DNA of 64,000 bases from Flammeovirgaceae bacterium SG7u.111 (GTDB lineage: Bacteria; Bacteroidota; Bacteroidia; Cytophagales; Flammeovirgaceae): contig CP139021.1 in NCBI GenBank assembly GCA_034044135.1, positions 3,053,635-3,117,634 on the forward strand, read 5' to 3'. A program made the position numbers and the translations under genes. Of the stretch, positions 52,066 to 61,448 are shown in pieces; positions within the stretch are counted from its first letter, which is position 1, and every line of letters begins with the position of its first letter. The notes beneath the pieces are model-generated. The model did no database searches, was not told the origin of the DNA, and saw nothing but the letters and a program-made list of their open reading frames with translations.

Positions 52066-53220
52066 TTACTTCCCAAGCTCCACTATAAAAGAAGCTCCTT
52101 TCCCTTCTTCGCTTTCAAGAAATAGTTTCCCTTCCAAATCGGTTACGTACTGTTTCACAATGGAAAGCCCCAGTCCAGTAGAAGGTTCTCCACCCGTGGG
52201 TTGGGCGCTGAGCCGTTGGAATTTGCCAAACATTTTCTGCTTGTCTTCCTCGCTAAAGCCAGGACCTTGGTCGCTTACTATGAGTTTAATGCAATCAACA
52301 CAGTCTTGCAGTCGGATACGTACTTGGGTATTGATAGGAGAAAACTTGATGCTGTTGGAAATAAGGTTTTCGCAAATTTGCCTAAACCGCTCATGGTCTA
52401 CTTTTCCTTTGCAATCGTCTATTTCCTCAAGGATAGAAATCCCCTTTTGCGTAGCCTGTTCTTTTAAAGAACTAATGGCTTCGCCTAATAGATTCGGGAG
52501 GGAGTGTAACATTATCTCGGGCTGGTGGGCTGGTGCTTCTAGGTTTTTCAAATCCAAAATCCTATCTACCATTGTGCCTATCCTGCTCAGCGATTTATTG
52601 ATGAGGGAGATGCATTTTTCAAAGTCTTCCTTAGTCCCGGGCGTACCTTCCTTGAGCATTTCCGAAACTACCATGGCCGCAGTAAGCGGGTTGCGAAGGT
52701 CATGTGCGATGATGCCCAGAAGTTGGTTTTTCTCCTCGTTAATTTGAAGCAATTCTTGGTTTTTGGCTTCTATAGCTGTGTGGCTTTGGCGTAGCTTTTT
52801 CTCTAGTTTGTTTTTGTCAATAATGTATTTGGTAAGCTGGCGGGTCATGGCCATAACCAAGGTTTTGTTTTGGCTAGCAAGTTCAAAAAAAGTATCCCTT
52901 TCCAAGGACAGGAGGGAGCTATCTGCAAGGGTGACAACATTTGCGGTGCGGATGGCATTATCGAATAAGGAGAATTCTCCAAATATTTTACCCTTTCCTA
53001 ACTTGGCAAATATTTGCTCTCCATCAAATATTTTCACCTCTCCCTCGGCAATTATGTAGAATGTATTACCAGGGTCACCTTTCCTAAAAAGGGTTGTTCC
53101 TTGGGGTACGTCAGTTTCTTCTAATAATTGGGCTATCTGCTCCAACAAATAGGTCTCTAAGGAAGAAAATGGTTCAGCATTCTGGAGAAGCTCTAGTCGT
53201 TCGTTTACGTTGTATTTCAT
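52066..53220 (-). CDS. Cyclic-nucleotide-binding domain/histidine kinase fusion
   Basis: A 384-residue soluble protein. Residues ~15-130 form a cNMP-binding beta barrel with the phosphate-cassette signature FGEFSLFDNAIRTANV (FGE and RTA, as in true cAMP/cGMP binders). A coiled linker follows (KLEKKLRQSHTAIEAKNQEL), then HisKA with His173 in IIAHDLRNPLT and HATPase with ENLISNSIKFS, SDQGPGFSEED, FGKFQRL and GLGLSIVKQYV. The ATG at 53220 follows a TTG codon. It would couple cyclic nucleotide level to phosphotransfer; the response regulator is not adjacent. Confidence 0.88.
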   Translation of the reverse strand: MKYNVNERLELLQNAEPFSSLETYLLEQIAQLLEETDVPQGTTLFRKGDPGNTFYIIAEGEVKIFDGEQIFAKLGKGKIFGEFSLFDNAIRTANVVTLADSSLLSLERDTFFELASQNKTLVMAMTRQLTKYIIDKNKLEKKLRQSHTAIEAKNQELLQINEEKNQLLGIIAHDLRNPLTAAMVVSEMLKEGTPGTKEDFEKCISLINKSLSRIGTMVDRILDLKNLEAPAHQPEIMLHSLPNLLGEAISSLKEQATQKGISILEEIDDCKGKVDHERFRQICENLISNSIKFSPINTQVRIRLQDCVDCIKLIVSDQGPGFSEEDKQKMFGKFQRLSAQPTGGEPSTGLGLSIVKQYVTDLEGKLFLESEEGKGASFIVELGK

Positions 53221-53377
53221 CAATTAGAATAACGTGGTAAGTATTGTGGTGCTGTAGATATCATAAATATAAGCTTTTTGGGCATATATACGAATGTTGC
53301 AGAATCAGACTGACAGAATATTACTAATTTGCAGCGGTGAAATCACTTACTTTGTAACATAGAAGAAATTATTTAAC

Positions 53378-54109
53378 ATGAGATTAAAATTGACAATTGG
53401 ACTGTTTTTTATAATGGGGGTTTTGGGCTGTTCTGAGGATAAAGGAGAGCTTCTATACGAAAGCGAAACCTTGAAAATAGAGCAGGTTTCTAAAAATGCA
53501 TTTGTACATGTTTCTTATTTCAATTCGCAAGACTTTGGAAAAGTGCCGTGCAATGGAATGGTAGTAATAGACAATGGTGAAGCGTTGGTTTTCGATACGC
53601 CCGTAAGTGATTCAGAATCAAAAGAGTTGATAGATTGGGTTGAAGGGACTTTGGGTGCAAAAGTAAAGGGAGTAGTGGTAACCCATTTTCATGTGGACTG
53701 CCTAGGTGGCTTGGAAGAGTTTCATGCTCGGGAAATTGAATCTTATGCTTCTGACCAAACTATTTTCTTGGCAAAAACGCTGACCGAAGTATTGCCCAAA
53801 AACGGGTTTGAAGATTTACTTGAGCTAGAAGTAGGCGATAAAAAAGTAGTCAGCCAGTTTGCAGGCGCAGGTCATACGAAGGACAATATAGTGAGCTATT
53901 TCCCTAGCGAGAAAGTACTATTTGGCGGATGCTTGATAAAAGAAACTGGGGCTGGAAAAGGCAATTTGGAAGATGCCGATGTAGCTGCTTGGCCAGCAAC
54001 AGTGCGGGAGGTTAAAGCTGTTTTTGGGGATGCAAACATCATCATCCCCGGTCATGGAAAGCATGGAGGGCAAGATTTGTTGGACTATACTATTGACTTA
54101 TTCGAATAG
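53378..54109 (+). CDS. Subclass B1 metallo-beta-lactamase, lipoprotein
   Basis: A 243-residue enzyme with lipobox MGVLGC. The zinc ligands of subclass B1 are complete: His103, His105 and Asp107 in THFHVDCLGG, a third His in GAGHTKDN, the Cys ligand in FGGCLIKE and the last His in IPGHGKHGG. B1 enzymes hydrolyse penicillins, cephalosporins and carbapenems with two zinc ions. The sequence alone does not show level of activity. It is chromosomal, single-gene, with no mobile element next to it, so it looks intrinsic to the species. Confidence 0.88.
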   Translation: MRLKLTIGLFFIMGVLGCSEDKGELLYESETLKIEQVSKNAFVHVSYFNSQDFGKVPCNGMVVIDNGEALVFDTPVSDSESKELIDWVEGTLGAKVKGVVVTHFHVDCLGGLEEFHAREIESYASDQTIFLAKTLTEVLPKNGFEDLLELEVGDKKVVSQFAGAGHTKDNIVSYFPSEKVLFGGCLIKETGAGKGNLEDADVAAWPATVREVKAVFGDANIIIPGHGKHGGQDLLDYTIDLFE

Positions 54110-54165
54110 ATAAGGTTTATAGAGTTATCGAAACAGTTGATAGGTTAGGTAGTTTTTAAATAAAA

Positions 54166-54807
54166 ATGTTTAGATATATGAAATTGAAACTATCGATTAC
54201 CCAAAAGGTAAAAGCCGTAATGGCATTATTAGTTGTGTTCATATTAGTTTTTGCAACTAATATGATGGATAAAAACCACTTTAGTATTGTACAAGACGCC
54301 TATACCTCGGTTTATGAGGATAGATTAGTAGTAAAAGGATACCTGTATAACCTTTCAAGGCAAGTAACAAAGAAGAAAGAGAATTTGTATTTTGATAGAG
54401 CCAAGAGCTTAGGAGAACAAAACGATAGGATAAATGACTCTATTCGGACTTTGATAGAAAAATATGCCACGACAAAGCTAACTTCGCGGGAGGATTATCA
54501 TTTTGAGTCCTTGCAACAGCAGTTTGATAAACTATGGGAAATGGAAAATACTATTAAAAGCCAATTGGCTTCTAGTACGGACAATTTAGCTTTGGACGAA
54601 CTCATGGTACAATATAATTTGATTTTTGATGATCTGGATGCTTTATCTTCCATCCAAATAAAAGAAGGTGAGAGGTTGATCAATAACTCAAACCGAATAA
54701 TAAATAGCAATGATATATTGTCGCGGCTTGAAATGGGATTTCTTATTGCCATTGGGCTCGTGATGCAGTTTCTGATTATTTATAAGCCACCAAGATATCG
54801 TAGCTGA
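54166..54807 (+). CDS. MCP four-helix-bundle-type membrane protein without signalling domain
   Basis: A 213-residue protein with two transmembrane helices (AVMALLVVFILVFATNMM and MGFLIAIGLVMQFLIIY) enclosing a helical bundle resembling the ligand domain of methyl-accepting chemoreceptors (4HB_MCP): VQDAYTSVYEDRLVVKGYLY and DRINDSIRTLIEKY. No HAMP, kinase or MCP output domain follows. A second ATG at 54178 would remove four residues. It may interact with a separate partner. Not a chemoreceptor on its own. Confidence 0.75.
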   Translation: MFRYMKLKLSITQKVKAVMALLVVFILVFATNMMDKNHFSIVQDAYTSVYEDRLVVKGYLYNLSRQVTKKKENLYFDRAKSLGEQNDRINDSIRTLIEKYATTKLTSREDYHFESLQQQFDKLWEMENTIKSQLASSTDNLALDELMVQYNLIFDDLDALSSIQIKEGERLINNSNRIINSNDILSRLEMGFLIAIGLVMQFLIIYKPPRYRS

Positions 54808-54830
54808 ATCATCTTTTAAACGAAGGGTAA

Positions 54831-55316
54831 ATGAAAAATTTATGGGTCTTTTTTCTAGTATTTTTAGTACTGTCTTGTAAAAGTGATGAGTCATCTACTC
54901 AGTCAGCTCCTGAACAAAAAGCTCAGGAGTTGTCGTTCGATTGGCTAGTGGGAGATTGGCAGAGGAGCAATGAAAAAGCAGGCAAGAAAACGTTTGAAAC
55001 CTGGCGCAAAAAAAATATTGAAACATACCAAGGAACAGGGTTCACTATTCAGAATAATGATACCATTTGGCAAGAACAAATCATGCTAGTTGGCGCTGAT
55101 GATGCGTGGAATTTTGAAGTTTTGGGCAAAGGCGATACTGAGCCGACTGTATTCAAGCTTACGCAAATAGAAAAAGAGTTGTTTGTATGCGAGAACCCTG
55201 AAAATGAGTTTCCTAAAGTGATTAAATATGCTAAAAGTGGAGACGGGATCAAAGCCGTAATTTCGGGAGGAGGAGAGGAAGTGCTTTTTTTGTTCGAGAA
55301 AAGAAGTTTTAAGTAG
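54831..55316 (+). CDS. DUF6265-like lipoprotein
   Basis: A 161-residue lipoprotein (VFLVLSC lipobox). The mature domain begins LSFDWLVGDWQRSNEKAGKK and continues with FETWRKKNIETYQGTGF, the typical opening of DUF6265 and related beta-barrel fatty-acid-binding-like families, ending VLFLFEKRSFK. It is periplasmic by prediction; function unknown. It follows the MCP-type gene by 23 bp. Confidence 0.78.
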   Translation: MKNLWVFFLVFLVLSCKSDESSTQSAPEQKAQELSFDWLVGDWQRSNEKAGKKTFETWRKKNIETYQGTGFTIQNNDTIWQEQIMLVGADDAWNFEVLGKGDTEPTVFKLTQIEKELFVCENPENEFPKVIKYAKSGDGIKAVISGGGEEVLFLFEKRSFK

Positions 55317-55336
55317 AAGAAGCTTTTTCCCTTTTC

Positions 55337-56302
55337 CTACAAATTTTCAATTTTGTTTTTTACTTCTTCAATCTCCTTTTCTACATTCACTTCGGTAATC
55401 GTATTTAATTTTTCCAACGTTTTCTCCAAAAAATCGGCATAGGCATTTGTGTCTGTATGGAAAGGTCGGTGGTGAAGGGCTTTGTTTAACTTTCCCCATT
55501 TCTTTATAAAAGCAGTTGCGCTATCGCTCAAATAAGTTTCATGAAATTTCTGTGAGATATATTCAATAGCCTCTTCAGATGGGTGCACCATATCGCTGGC
55601 GTAGAAGCGGTAATCTCTCAAATCGTCGAGTAAGAGTTCGTAAGCTGGAAAATAGTCCACTTGCTCATTTCTAGTTTGGAGTTGGTGAGCAGTTAGTCTT
55701 AGTATCGACTTGGAAATGGCATTTGTTTGTAGCGAATCTCGAACATGGCGAACGGGGCTTACCGTTAATATCACCTTAGTGTTTGGAGAAAGTAATGCAA
55801 GCATTTCTTCAAATCCATTTACAATTTCCTCTATGTCTAGCATCCTTCTTTCAAAAGTATAGCGGGGTATTTTATGGCAATTTGCCACGGTTTCTCCGCT
55901 TTTTGCAAGTTGGAACACATTAGCAGTGCCCAATGTGACAATTAGAAAGTCAATGTTATTTAATTGTTCTTTTGTTTCCGTGAGCTTTTTATCAATATCA
56001 GCTTCAAGGCGTGCTTTTTTCGTATTGGAAAGGTCTGAATGGAGGAGGTAATGGTACCAGATTTCCTGGTTTTGCACAAAAAGATGTTGGGGAAGGGCTT
56101 TACCTTTTTGTGCAATATCAATCAGCTCTAGTACTGAAAGTGGGTTGTATATTACTCCGAAAGGGTTGCTCAACACATCGAACTTGTTTTCCACAAATTT
56201 CTTCCCAATGTTATCTGAAAAGCATGAACCCATAAAAAGGAGCTTGCTTTTTAGGTCGATTTTGTTTTGAGAAGGCGTGATATTAAGCTCTGTTCGGAAC
56301 AT
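55337..56302 (-). CDS. GSCFA-domain protein
   Basis: A 321-residue protein named for its N-terminal GSCF motif, here LLFMGSCFSDNIGKK, followed by NPFGVIYNPLSVLELI, an LIVTLGTANVF strand, ILTVSPVRHVRDSL and the C-terminal ASDMVHPSEEAIEYI with the Asp-x-x-His of SGNH-type hydrolases. It is probably a lipase/acyl-esterase-like enzyme; the substrate is unknown. The ATG at 56302 is chosen over a TTG 30 bp upstream. Confidence 0.85.
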   Translation of the reverse strand: MFRTELNITPSQNKIDLKSKLLFMGSCFSDNIGKKFVENKFDVLSNPFGVIYNPLSVLELIDIAQKGKALPQHLFVQNQEIWYHYLLHSDLSNTKKARLEADIDKKLTETKEQLNNIDFLIVTLGTANVFQLAKSGETVANCHKIPRYTFERRMLDIEEIVNGFEEMLALLSPNTKVILTVSPVRHVRDSLQTNAISKSILRLTAHQLQTRNEQVDYFPAYELLLDDLRDYRFYASDMVHPSEEAIEYISQKFHETYLSDSATAFIKKWGKLNKALHHRPFHTDTNAYADFLEKTLEKLNTITEVNVEKEIEEVKNKIENL

Positions 56303-56486
56303 GCTTTTGCTGTGTTTGAATTTAGTAGACAAATTAATTGTTTATGTTTTTAAACACAATATAAAATGACCATCAAAAATCATCGTTTCATAGTAGAAAA
56401 TACTTATATTACAGGGAATGGTCCATCTCCTGATATGTTTCAAAAACACGATTTATTATTCTTTAAATTTAACTATTTCTCTCGTT

Positions 56487-56876
56487 ATGGAATCTGTAGT
56501 TTTATTAATCAACAAAAAAAATGTTAAGGTAGAGTATTTTGAAGACAAAGGATACATTTATGTAAAATGGATCGGTTTTCAAAGCACCGAAAAGGTAATT
56601 GAATCTGGCAAAGAGATTTTAGCCGTTTTTAGGACAACAAAATGTTCTAAAGTTATTAATGATAACCGTTTGGTTACTGGTCCATGGAGCAAAGCTTCCG
56701 ATTGGGTAGAAAAAGAATGGTTTCCCCAAATGATTTCTGCTGGAATGAAGAAGTTTGCATGGATATTCCCCGATAATGTTTTTGCAGAACTCTCTGCTTC
56801 CAAGGCGATGCCTGATACTGGTATGGTCAAAAAATTTGACGAATATAAATCAGCAGAAAACTGGTTAACTAATTAG
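56487..56876 (+). CDS. STAS/SpoIIAA-like small protein
   Basis: A 129-residue alpha/beta protein starting MESVVLLINKKNVKVEYFED. The pattern of strands and helices (GYIYVKWIGFQSTEKVIES, KCSKVINDNRLVTGPW, KKFAWIFPDNVFAELSASKA) fits the STAS-like SpoIIAA family found widely in Bacteroidota. The phosphorylatable Ser of anti-sigma antagonists is not conserved, so function is open. A longer in-frame start would add a non-homologous leader. Confidence 0.72.
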   Translation: MESVVLLINKKNVKVEYFEDKGYIYVKWIGFQSTEKVIESGKEILAVFRTTKCSKVINDNRLVTGPWSKASDWVEKEWFPQMISAGMKKFAWIFPDNVFAELSASKAMPDTGMVKKFDEYKSAENWLTN

Positions 56877-56899
56877 TTATCAAGTTGTTTTTGTTGTTG

Positions 56900-56936
56900 A
56901 AATGCCTCTTTGTAAATAAACGAAGGGGCATTTTTA
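56900..56936 (+). terminator. Intrinsic terminator of the STAS-like gene
   Basis: AAATGCCTCTT and AAGGGGCATTT (one G-T pair) form a stem with a ~13-nt loop followed by a run of T. Confidence 0.85.
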
Positions 56937-57010
56937 TTTTTTACAAAACTTAACCTGGGCTGTTAGATTCTGTTAAAAATTTGAGCGTAAGCTTTTGAAC
57001 TTCTAATTTG

Positions 57011-59473
57011 ATGACTGAACAAAAGCACTACCGCATGAACACGCATCTCTACACTAGCCATTTGAAGATTATTTTTAGGCATTTGTACCGAAATAAACCC
57101 TTTACTTTTATCAACCTTTTTGGGCTAGCCATTGGCTTGTCGGTTACTTTATTTGTAGCACTTTTTATATACAATGAAATGAACTACGAGCAAATGCACA
57201 GCAAAGCTGATCGGATTTTTAGGTTAAGCATGCATTTGCACAGCGGAAATTATGATACTCAATGGGCAAGGGTGAATGCAGATTGGGTCAACAATCTTCA
57301 AGCGGAAATACCTGAAGTGGAGAGGTTGGTTCGCTTTCAGGACTACCAGCCACGGAATGTAAAAGTTGGGGAGCATACTTTTAAGGTTGAAAATGCTTAC
57401 ACTACAGATGCAGATGTGTTTGAGGTGTTTGATTTCAACCTGTTCGAAGGAGACACTTCATCAGCCCTTTCTAATCCATATTCGGTGGTGCTTACCGCTT
57501 CTATGGCTCAGAAGTTTTTTGGGAAAACCGATGTTGTTGGGCAAGAAATAGAGATTTTAGACGATACAAAGTTGGAAAATACCGTGTATTTGGTGACGGG
57601 GGTAATGGATGATTTACCTTCCAATACGCATTTACCAGTAAACATGCTTGCTTCGTTTGCCTCGGGCGAAGAAAGAAAAGGTTGGGCGTACACTTACCTC
57701 TTGCTTCATGACCAAAATCCTTCAAGTGTGGAAGGTAAAATGCCAAGTTTTATCTTAAAACATGCGGGTGAAGAAGACGCCCAAACCATAGATTTATTTC
57801 TTCAGAATATTAAAACCATTCATTTGCATTCAGATTTGGCAAGGGAAATTATGCCAAATGGGAAAATGTCGTACCTGTATTTGTTTGGCTCGGTGGGCTT
57901 GTTCGTTTTATTGATGTCTTGTATCAATTTTATTAATTTGAATACTGCCCAATCGCTCAAAAGAATGCGGGAAATTGGGGTGCGTAAGGTGCTTGGTTCT
58001 AGCAAATTCGACTTAGTAGCTTACTTCTTTTTCGAGTCTTTTATCATTGCAAGTGTGGCTACGGTTCTTGGTTTGCTGCTTGTCACCGAAACGCTGCCTT
58101 TTTTTCGGGATTTTTCTCCTATCGCCATTCCAATTACCACACTTCTTCCTTTCGCCCTAACCGTCATCTTGTTTATCGCATTTGTGGCGAGCTATTACCC
58201 AGCATTTATACTTACTCGCCAAAGAGCGGTGAGTGCGATGAAATCAAAAAATGGTTTTACGCCCTATACAGGGAAATTTAATACAAAAAATATTTTGGTT
58301 TCGGCGCAGCTGGTGCTCTGCATCACGCTGATTAGCGGTGCGCTAATTACACGTTCCCAGTTTCATTATTTGATGGATAAAAACTTAGGATTGGAAAAGG
58401 AACAAGTGCTTGCTCTTACCGATATTCCCGATCCGGTGAAGTACAAATTCGACTTGCTGAAGCAGCAACTCAACCAATTGCCCGAGGTGAAAGCAGTGGC
58501 TGGAGCTATGCAAGTACCTTCCTCGGAAATCCGTGATGTCGGTTCTGTTTATGCAGAGGGGATGACGGCGGATCTTGAAAATCCTCCTGTGATGGATATT
58601 CAAGTGATAGATAAAGAATTCATCGACCTGATGGGTGTCGAACTAGTAGCAGGCAGGGCTTTTTTGGAGAATAAAACCGCAGATGTGAGTCAAGCGGACA
58701 GGGATAACTTGTTGGACTATCTTCAAGCTCAGCCGAGGGAGTACCTGATCAATGAAACTGCTGCACGGCTAGTTGGGTGGAATTCTCCCGAAGAAGCATT
58801 GGGAAAAGAGTTTTCTTGGAGCATAGGAGGCGTTAACTTACAGCGAGGACAGATCATAGGAGTGGTGAAAGATTTTCATCAGGAAAGCTTGCGCAACGGT
58901 ATTGAACCCTTGGTTATGGTTCATGAGCCTGTTTGGGTCAGGAACGTTTTGGTGAAAATAGACGGAGGGCATGTGCAGGAAGCAATGGGAAAAATAGCAA
59001 CTCTTTGGAAGGCGAATTTCCCCAATTACCCTCTCAAATACTCTTTTTTAGATGAACTATATGACCGTTTGTATGAAAATGAGAAAAAACAATTGCAGCT
59101 GATGTACCTATTCACTGGATTAGCGATTTTCATTTCTTTCATCGGAATTTTTGGGTTGATTTCTTATATGCTAAAAACAAGGGAAAAAGAGATAGCGGTC
59201 AGGAAAGTACTGGGCGCTAATCTGTCTTCCATCACGGTTTTGCTTACCAAAAACTTCCTATTTCCAGCAGTGGTAGGGGTGTTTTTTGCAGTGCCACTTA
59301 CTTGGTCTGTGATGGAGAAATGGCTGCAAGGTTTTGCCTACAGAATAGAAATTAGTGGGTTGAGCTTTATGATTGCCATTGCATTTATCTTTTCCATTTT
59401 GATGGTGGCGGTGCTTGGGCAGCTCAGCAAATTAGCGAAGACCAATATTGCAAAAACGCTGAGATCAGAGTAG
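57011..59473 (+). CDS. MacB/FtsX-type ABC transporter permease
   Basis: An 820-residue permease of the duplicated FtsX type: an N-terminal anchor (NLFGLAIGLSVTLFVALFI), a large periplasmic MacB_PCD domain, four transmembrane segments around residues 290-430 with LNTAQSLKRMREIGVRKVLG, a second periplasmic domain, and a repeat FtsX segment ending EIAVRKVLGANLSSI. The R-E/K-E-I-x-V-R-K-V-L-G motif occurs twice, as usual. No ATPase is adjacent. Such single permeases in Bacteroidota are paired with distant ATPases. ATG at 57011 follows a TTG. Confidence 0.87.
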   Translation: MTEQKHYRMNTHLYTSHLKIIFRHLYRNKPFTFINLFGLAIGLSVTLFVALFIYNEMNYEQMHSKADRIFRLSMHLHSGNYDTQWARVNADWVNNLQAEIPEVERLVRFQDYQPRNVKVGEHTFKVENAYTTDADVFEVFDFNLFEGDTSSALSNPYSVVLTASMAQKFFGKTDVVGQEIEILDDTKLENTVYLVTGVMDDLPSNTHLPVNMLASFASGEERKGWAYTYLLLHDQNPSSVEGKMPSFILKHAGEEDAQTIDLFLQNIKTIHLHSDLAREIMPNGKMSYLYLFGSVGLFVLLMSCINFINLNTAQSLKRMREIGVRKVLGSSKFDLVAYFFFESFIIASVATVLGLLLVTETLPFFRDFSPIAIPITTLLPFALTVILFIAFVASYYPAFILTRQRAVSAMKSKNGFTPYTGKFNTKNILVSAQLVLCITLISGALITRSQFHYLMDKNLGLEKEQVLALTDIPDPVKYKFDLLKQQLNQLPEVKAVAGAMQVPSSEIRDVGSVYAEGMTADLENPPVMDIQVIDKEFIDLMGVELVAGRAFLENKTADVSQADRDNLLDYLQAQPREYLINETAARLVGWNSPEEALGKEFSWSIGGVNLQRGQIIGVVKDFHQESLRNGIEPLVMVHEPVWVRNVLVKIDGGHVQEAMGKIATLWKANFPNYPLKYSFLDELYDRLYENEKKQLQLMYLFTGLAIFISFIGIFGLISYMLKTREKEIAVRKVLGANLSSITVLLTKNFLFPAVVGVFFAVPLTWSVMEKWLQGFAYRIEISGLSFMIAIAFIFSILMVAVLGQLSKLAKTNIAKTLRSE

Positions 59474-59517
59474 CTTTGGTGGGAAAAACAAACTTTTTTA
59501 CCGATCCCACCAAAGCT
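59472..59517 (+). terminator. Terminator hairpin overlapping the permease stop
   Basis: AGCTTTGGTGGGA and TCCCACCAAAGCT are perfect 13-bp arms around a 20-nt loop that contains a T-run, beginning within the stop codon of the permease gene. Confidence 0.75.
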
Positions 59518-59561
59518 TTCATTAACTTTGTTCCCTTATTATTTTTTAATGGATCTAAATT

Positions 59562-59894
59562 ATGGAAGAAACCAAAAAAGCTTCATTTTTATACAAACTA
59601 ATGAATAAATGGCAGGTGCAGAGCATCGGTCAAGTGTTACTTATTTTACTGACATTTAGCCTTACAGGATCAACGGTGGTGTTTATTCGTAAAATCTTGT
59701 ACAATTTTCTAGGATTTACGGAAGCAACTCCTTTTTGGATTAAAACTGTTACCTATATCCTGTTTGTATTTCCAGCTTACCAGATTTTGATCTTGGTATA
59801 TGGCACTTTGCTAGGGCAGTTTAAGTTCTTTTGGGAAAAAGAAAAAAAGCTTCTGATCAGGATGAAAATCCTTAAAAAAGAAGAAGGGAAATAA
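59562..59894 (+). CDS. DUF6787-like membrane protein, 110 aa
   Basis: Two transmembrane segments (VLLILLTFSLTGSTVVFI and VTYILFVFPAYQILILVYGT) and the family pattern KWQVQSIGQVLLIL at the start and LGQFKFFWEKEKKLLIRM at the end. This is a small inner-membrane family of unknown function in Bacteroidota, sometimes wrongly named for diacylglyceryl transferase. ATG start. Confidence 0.82.
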   Translation: MEETKKASFLYKLMNKWQVQSIGQVLLILLTFSLTGSTVVFIRKILYNFLGFTEATPFWIKTVTYILFVFPAYQILILVYGTLLGQFKFFWEKEKKLLIRMKILKKEEGK

Positions 59895-59913
59895 AGAGTA
59901 GAAATAGTTGGAA

Positions 59914-59943
59914 AGGGCTTCATCTTATGTAGGATGAAGCCCT
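59914..59943. terminator. Bidirectional terminator between convergent genes
   Basis: AGGGCTTCATC and GATGAAGCCCT form an 11-bp stem with an 8-nt loop between the DUF6787-like gene and the aminotransferase gene. Confidence 0.85.
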
Positions 59944-59977
59944 CTTAGTTTGTCATCTTCTCCCAAAAGGATTGATT

Positions 59978-61285
59978 TTATGAAGCTACATACTCTTCTA
60001 CAGCTTCTTTTATGTCCGTAAAAGTTTTGATGAGTATTTCTTCATCTTCCTCTAAAAGCGTAACCCTAAACCCTTGAAGGTTGGAACAAAAAGAAGAGAT
60101 AGGGACAACGCAAATGCCTTTTGAAGCCAATAAGTAATACACGAAACGCTGGTCGAGTGGGATAGAGTCATTCAACCAATCTTCCTCGAGTAATCGCTTT
60201 GCCTCTGGGTTTACTACTTCTATTTTCTGATGAGGTTTCAATACGCCATCATTAAAAATGATGGTATTATAAAATGCCCCATAGGTTTCGTTGAACGTGA
60301 GTGCAGGTACGCTGCCGAGTATTTCCGAAATTATCTTACTTCTCCGCCCAATGGACTTGTTAAGGTTTTCTCTGTAAGGAGCAAACTCAGGGTGAGTAAA
60401 GACTAAAGGTATAGCTAGCTGGGGCAGTTTGGTAGAACAAACCTCAATCATTTTGGCATTGTCTAGCGTAACGCATAGCCTATCGAATTCTGGATCGTTT
60501 TTCCTGTTGTAATATTCCATCCAGCCGCATCGGGACCCTGGCCAAGGCAACTCCTTTGAAATACCTTTGAGGGAAATTCCTGGAACTTCTTCGCCAATGA
60601 GCGTAGCCAATGGATGAGCTACTGCGCCATTATAGGTAACGTTCATGTAGATTTCATCAAATACTAAAAACAGGTCGAACTCCTTCGCTATCTCTACTAT
60701 TTTTTTGAGGATTTCTATAGGGTAAACCATGCCTGTCGGGTTGTCGGGGTTGATAACCAAAATGGCAACCACATTGGGGTTGTACTTTACTTTTAAGTAG
60801 AGATCGTCAAGGTCGGGATACCAATTGTTTTTTGGGTCCAGCTCGTAAGTGAGAGGGTGGTTGTTGGCATGGGCACCTTCGGCCGAAGAGTGGGTAGAGT
60901 AGGCGGGAGAAGGGCCAATTACCCTAGAAGTGGGAAGGATGAATTGGTAGAGTTTGGAAATAGCATCGCCCAGTCCATTAAAAAAAAGGATGTCATCGGA
61001 AGTAATTTGTGCACCTCCTAAAACATTGTTTTTCTCGGCCAAAAACTCACGAGTAGCGAGCACGCCCTTCGAATGGCAGTAACTATACGTGTCATTTTCT
61101 TGCATCAAATCTCCCACTATTTGCTTCATCCACTCAGGGATTTCACAATGTTTCTTCACAGGGTCGCCAATGTTTTCCCAGATAATCTCAATCCCTAGCT
61201 TCTGGAGCTGCTCTGCTTTCTTCACTATTCCTCGAATCTCGTAGCTCAATTCGTCAGCCCCAGCTCTTAATAACCTTTGCCTCAT
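59978..61285 (-). CDS. PLP-dependent aminotransferase (class I/II)
   Basis: A 435-residue fold-type I aminotransferase. Visible are ENIGDPVKKH at the substrate loop, LVINPDNPTGMVY with the PLP-ring Asn, FDEIYMNVTYNG with Asp and Tyr, the Schiff-base Lys in GISKELPWPGSRCGWMEY, and a C-terminal Arg in FRVTLLEEDEE. Length is slightly above the usual 390-400. The Pro-rich WPGSRCGW loop is characteristic of alanine- or aromatic-type enzymes, but the substrate is not certain. Confidence 0.88.
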   Translation of the reverse strand: MRQRLLRAGADELSYEIRGIVKKAEQLQKLGIEIIWENIGDPVKKHCEIPEWMKQIVGDLMQENDTYSYCHSKGVLATREFLAEKNNVLGGAQITSDDILFFNGLGDAISKLYQFILPTSRVIGPSPAYSTHSSAEGAHANNHPLTYELDPKNNWYPDLDDLYLKVKYNPNVVAILVINPDNPTGMVYPIEILKKIVEIAKEFDLFLVFDEIYMNVTYNGAVAHPLATLIGEEVPGISLKGISKELPWPGSRCGWMEYYNRKNDPEFDRLCVTLDNAKMIEVCSTKLPQLAIPLVFTHPEFAPYRENLNKSIGRRSKIISEILGSVPALTFNETYGAFYNTIIFNDGVLKPHQKIEVVNPEAKRLLEEDWLNDSIPLDQRFVYYLLASKGICVVPISSFCSNLQGFRVTLLEEDEEILIKTFTDIKEAVEEYVAS

Positions 61286-61390
61286 GTCTCTTCAGTTTAG
61301 AAGTGTCTGTTTTTATTTGTAAAATATAAAAAAAGCTAGTCGGTTGGTTGTTTTTGGTTGCTATTCAATTTTTTCATTTCTTTAAAAAAA

Positions 61391-61427
61391 TAAGGCGCTA
61401 AACCGGCATGACCGATTGAGCGCCTTA
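61391..61427 (-). terminator. Terminator of the YebC-family gene
   Basis: TAAGGCGCT and AGCGCCTTA arms with an inner partially paired loop; on the minus strand the stem is followed by TTTTTTT. It lies ~20 bp after the gene. Confidence 0.87.
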
Positions 61428-61448
61428 GCTTTCTCGGCTATGCATACG

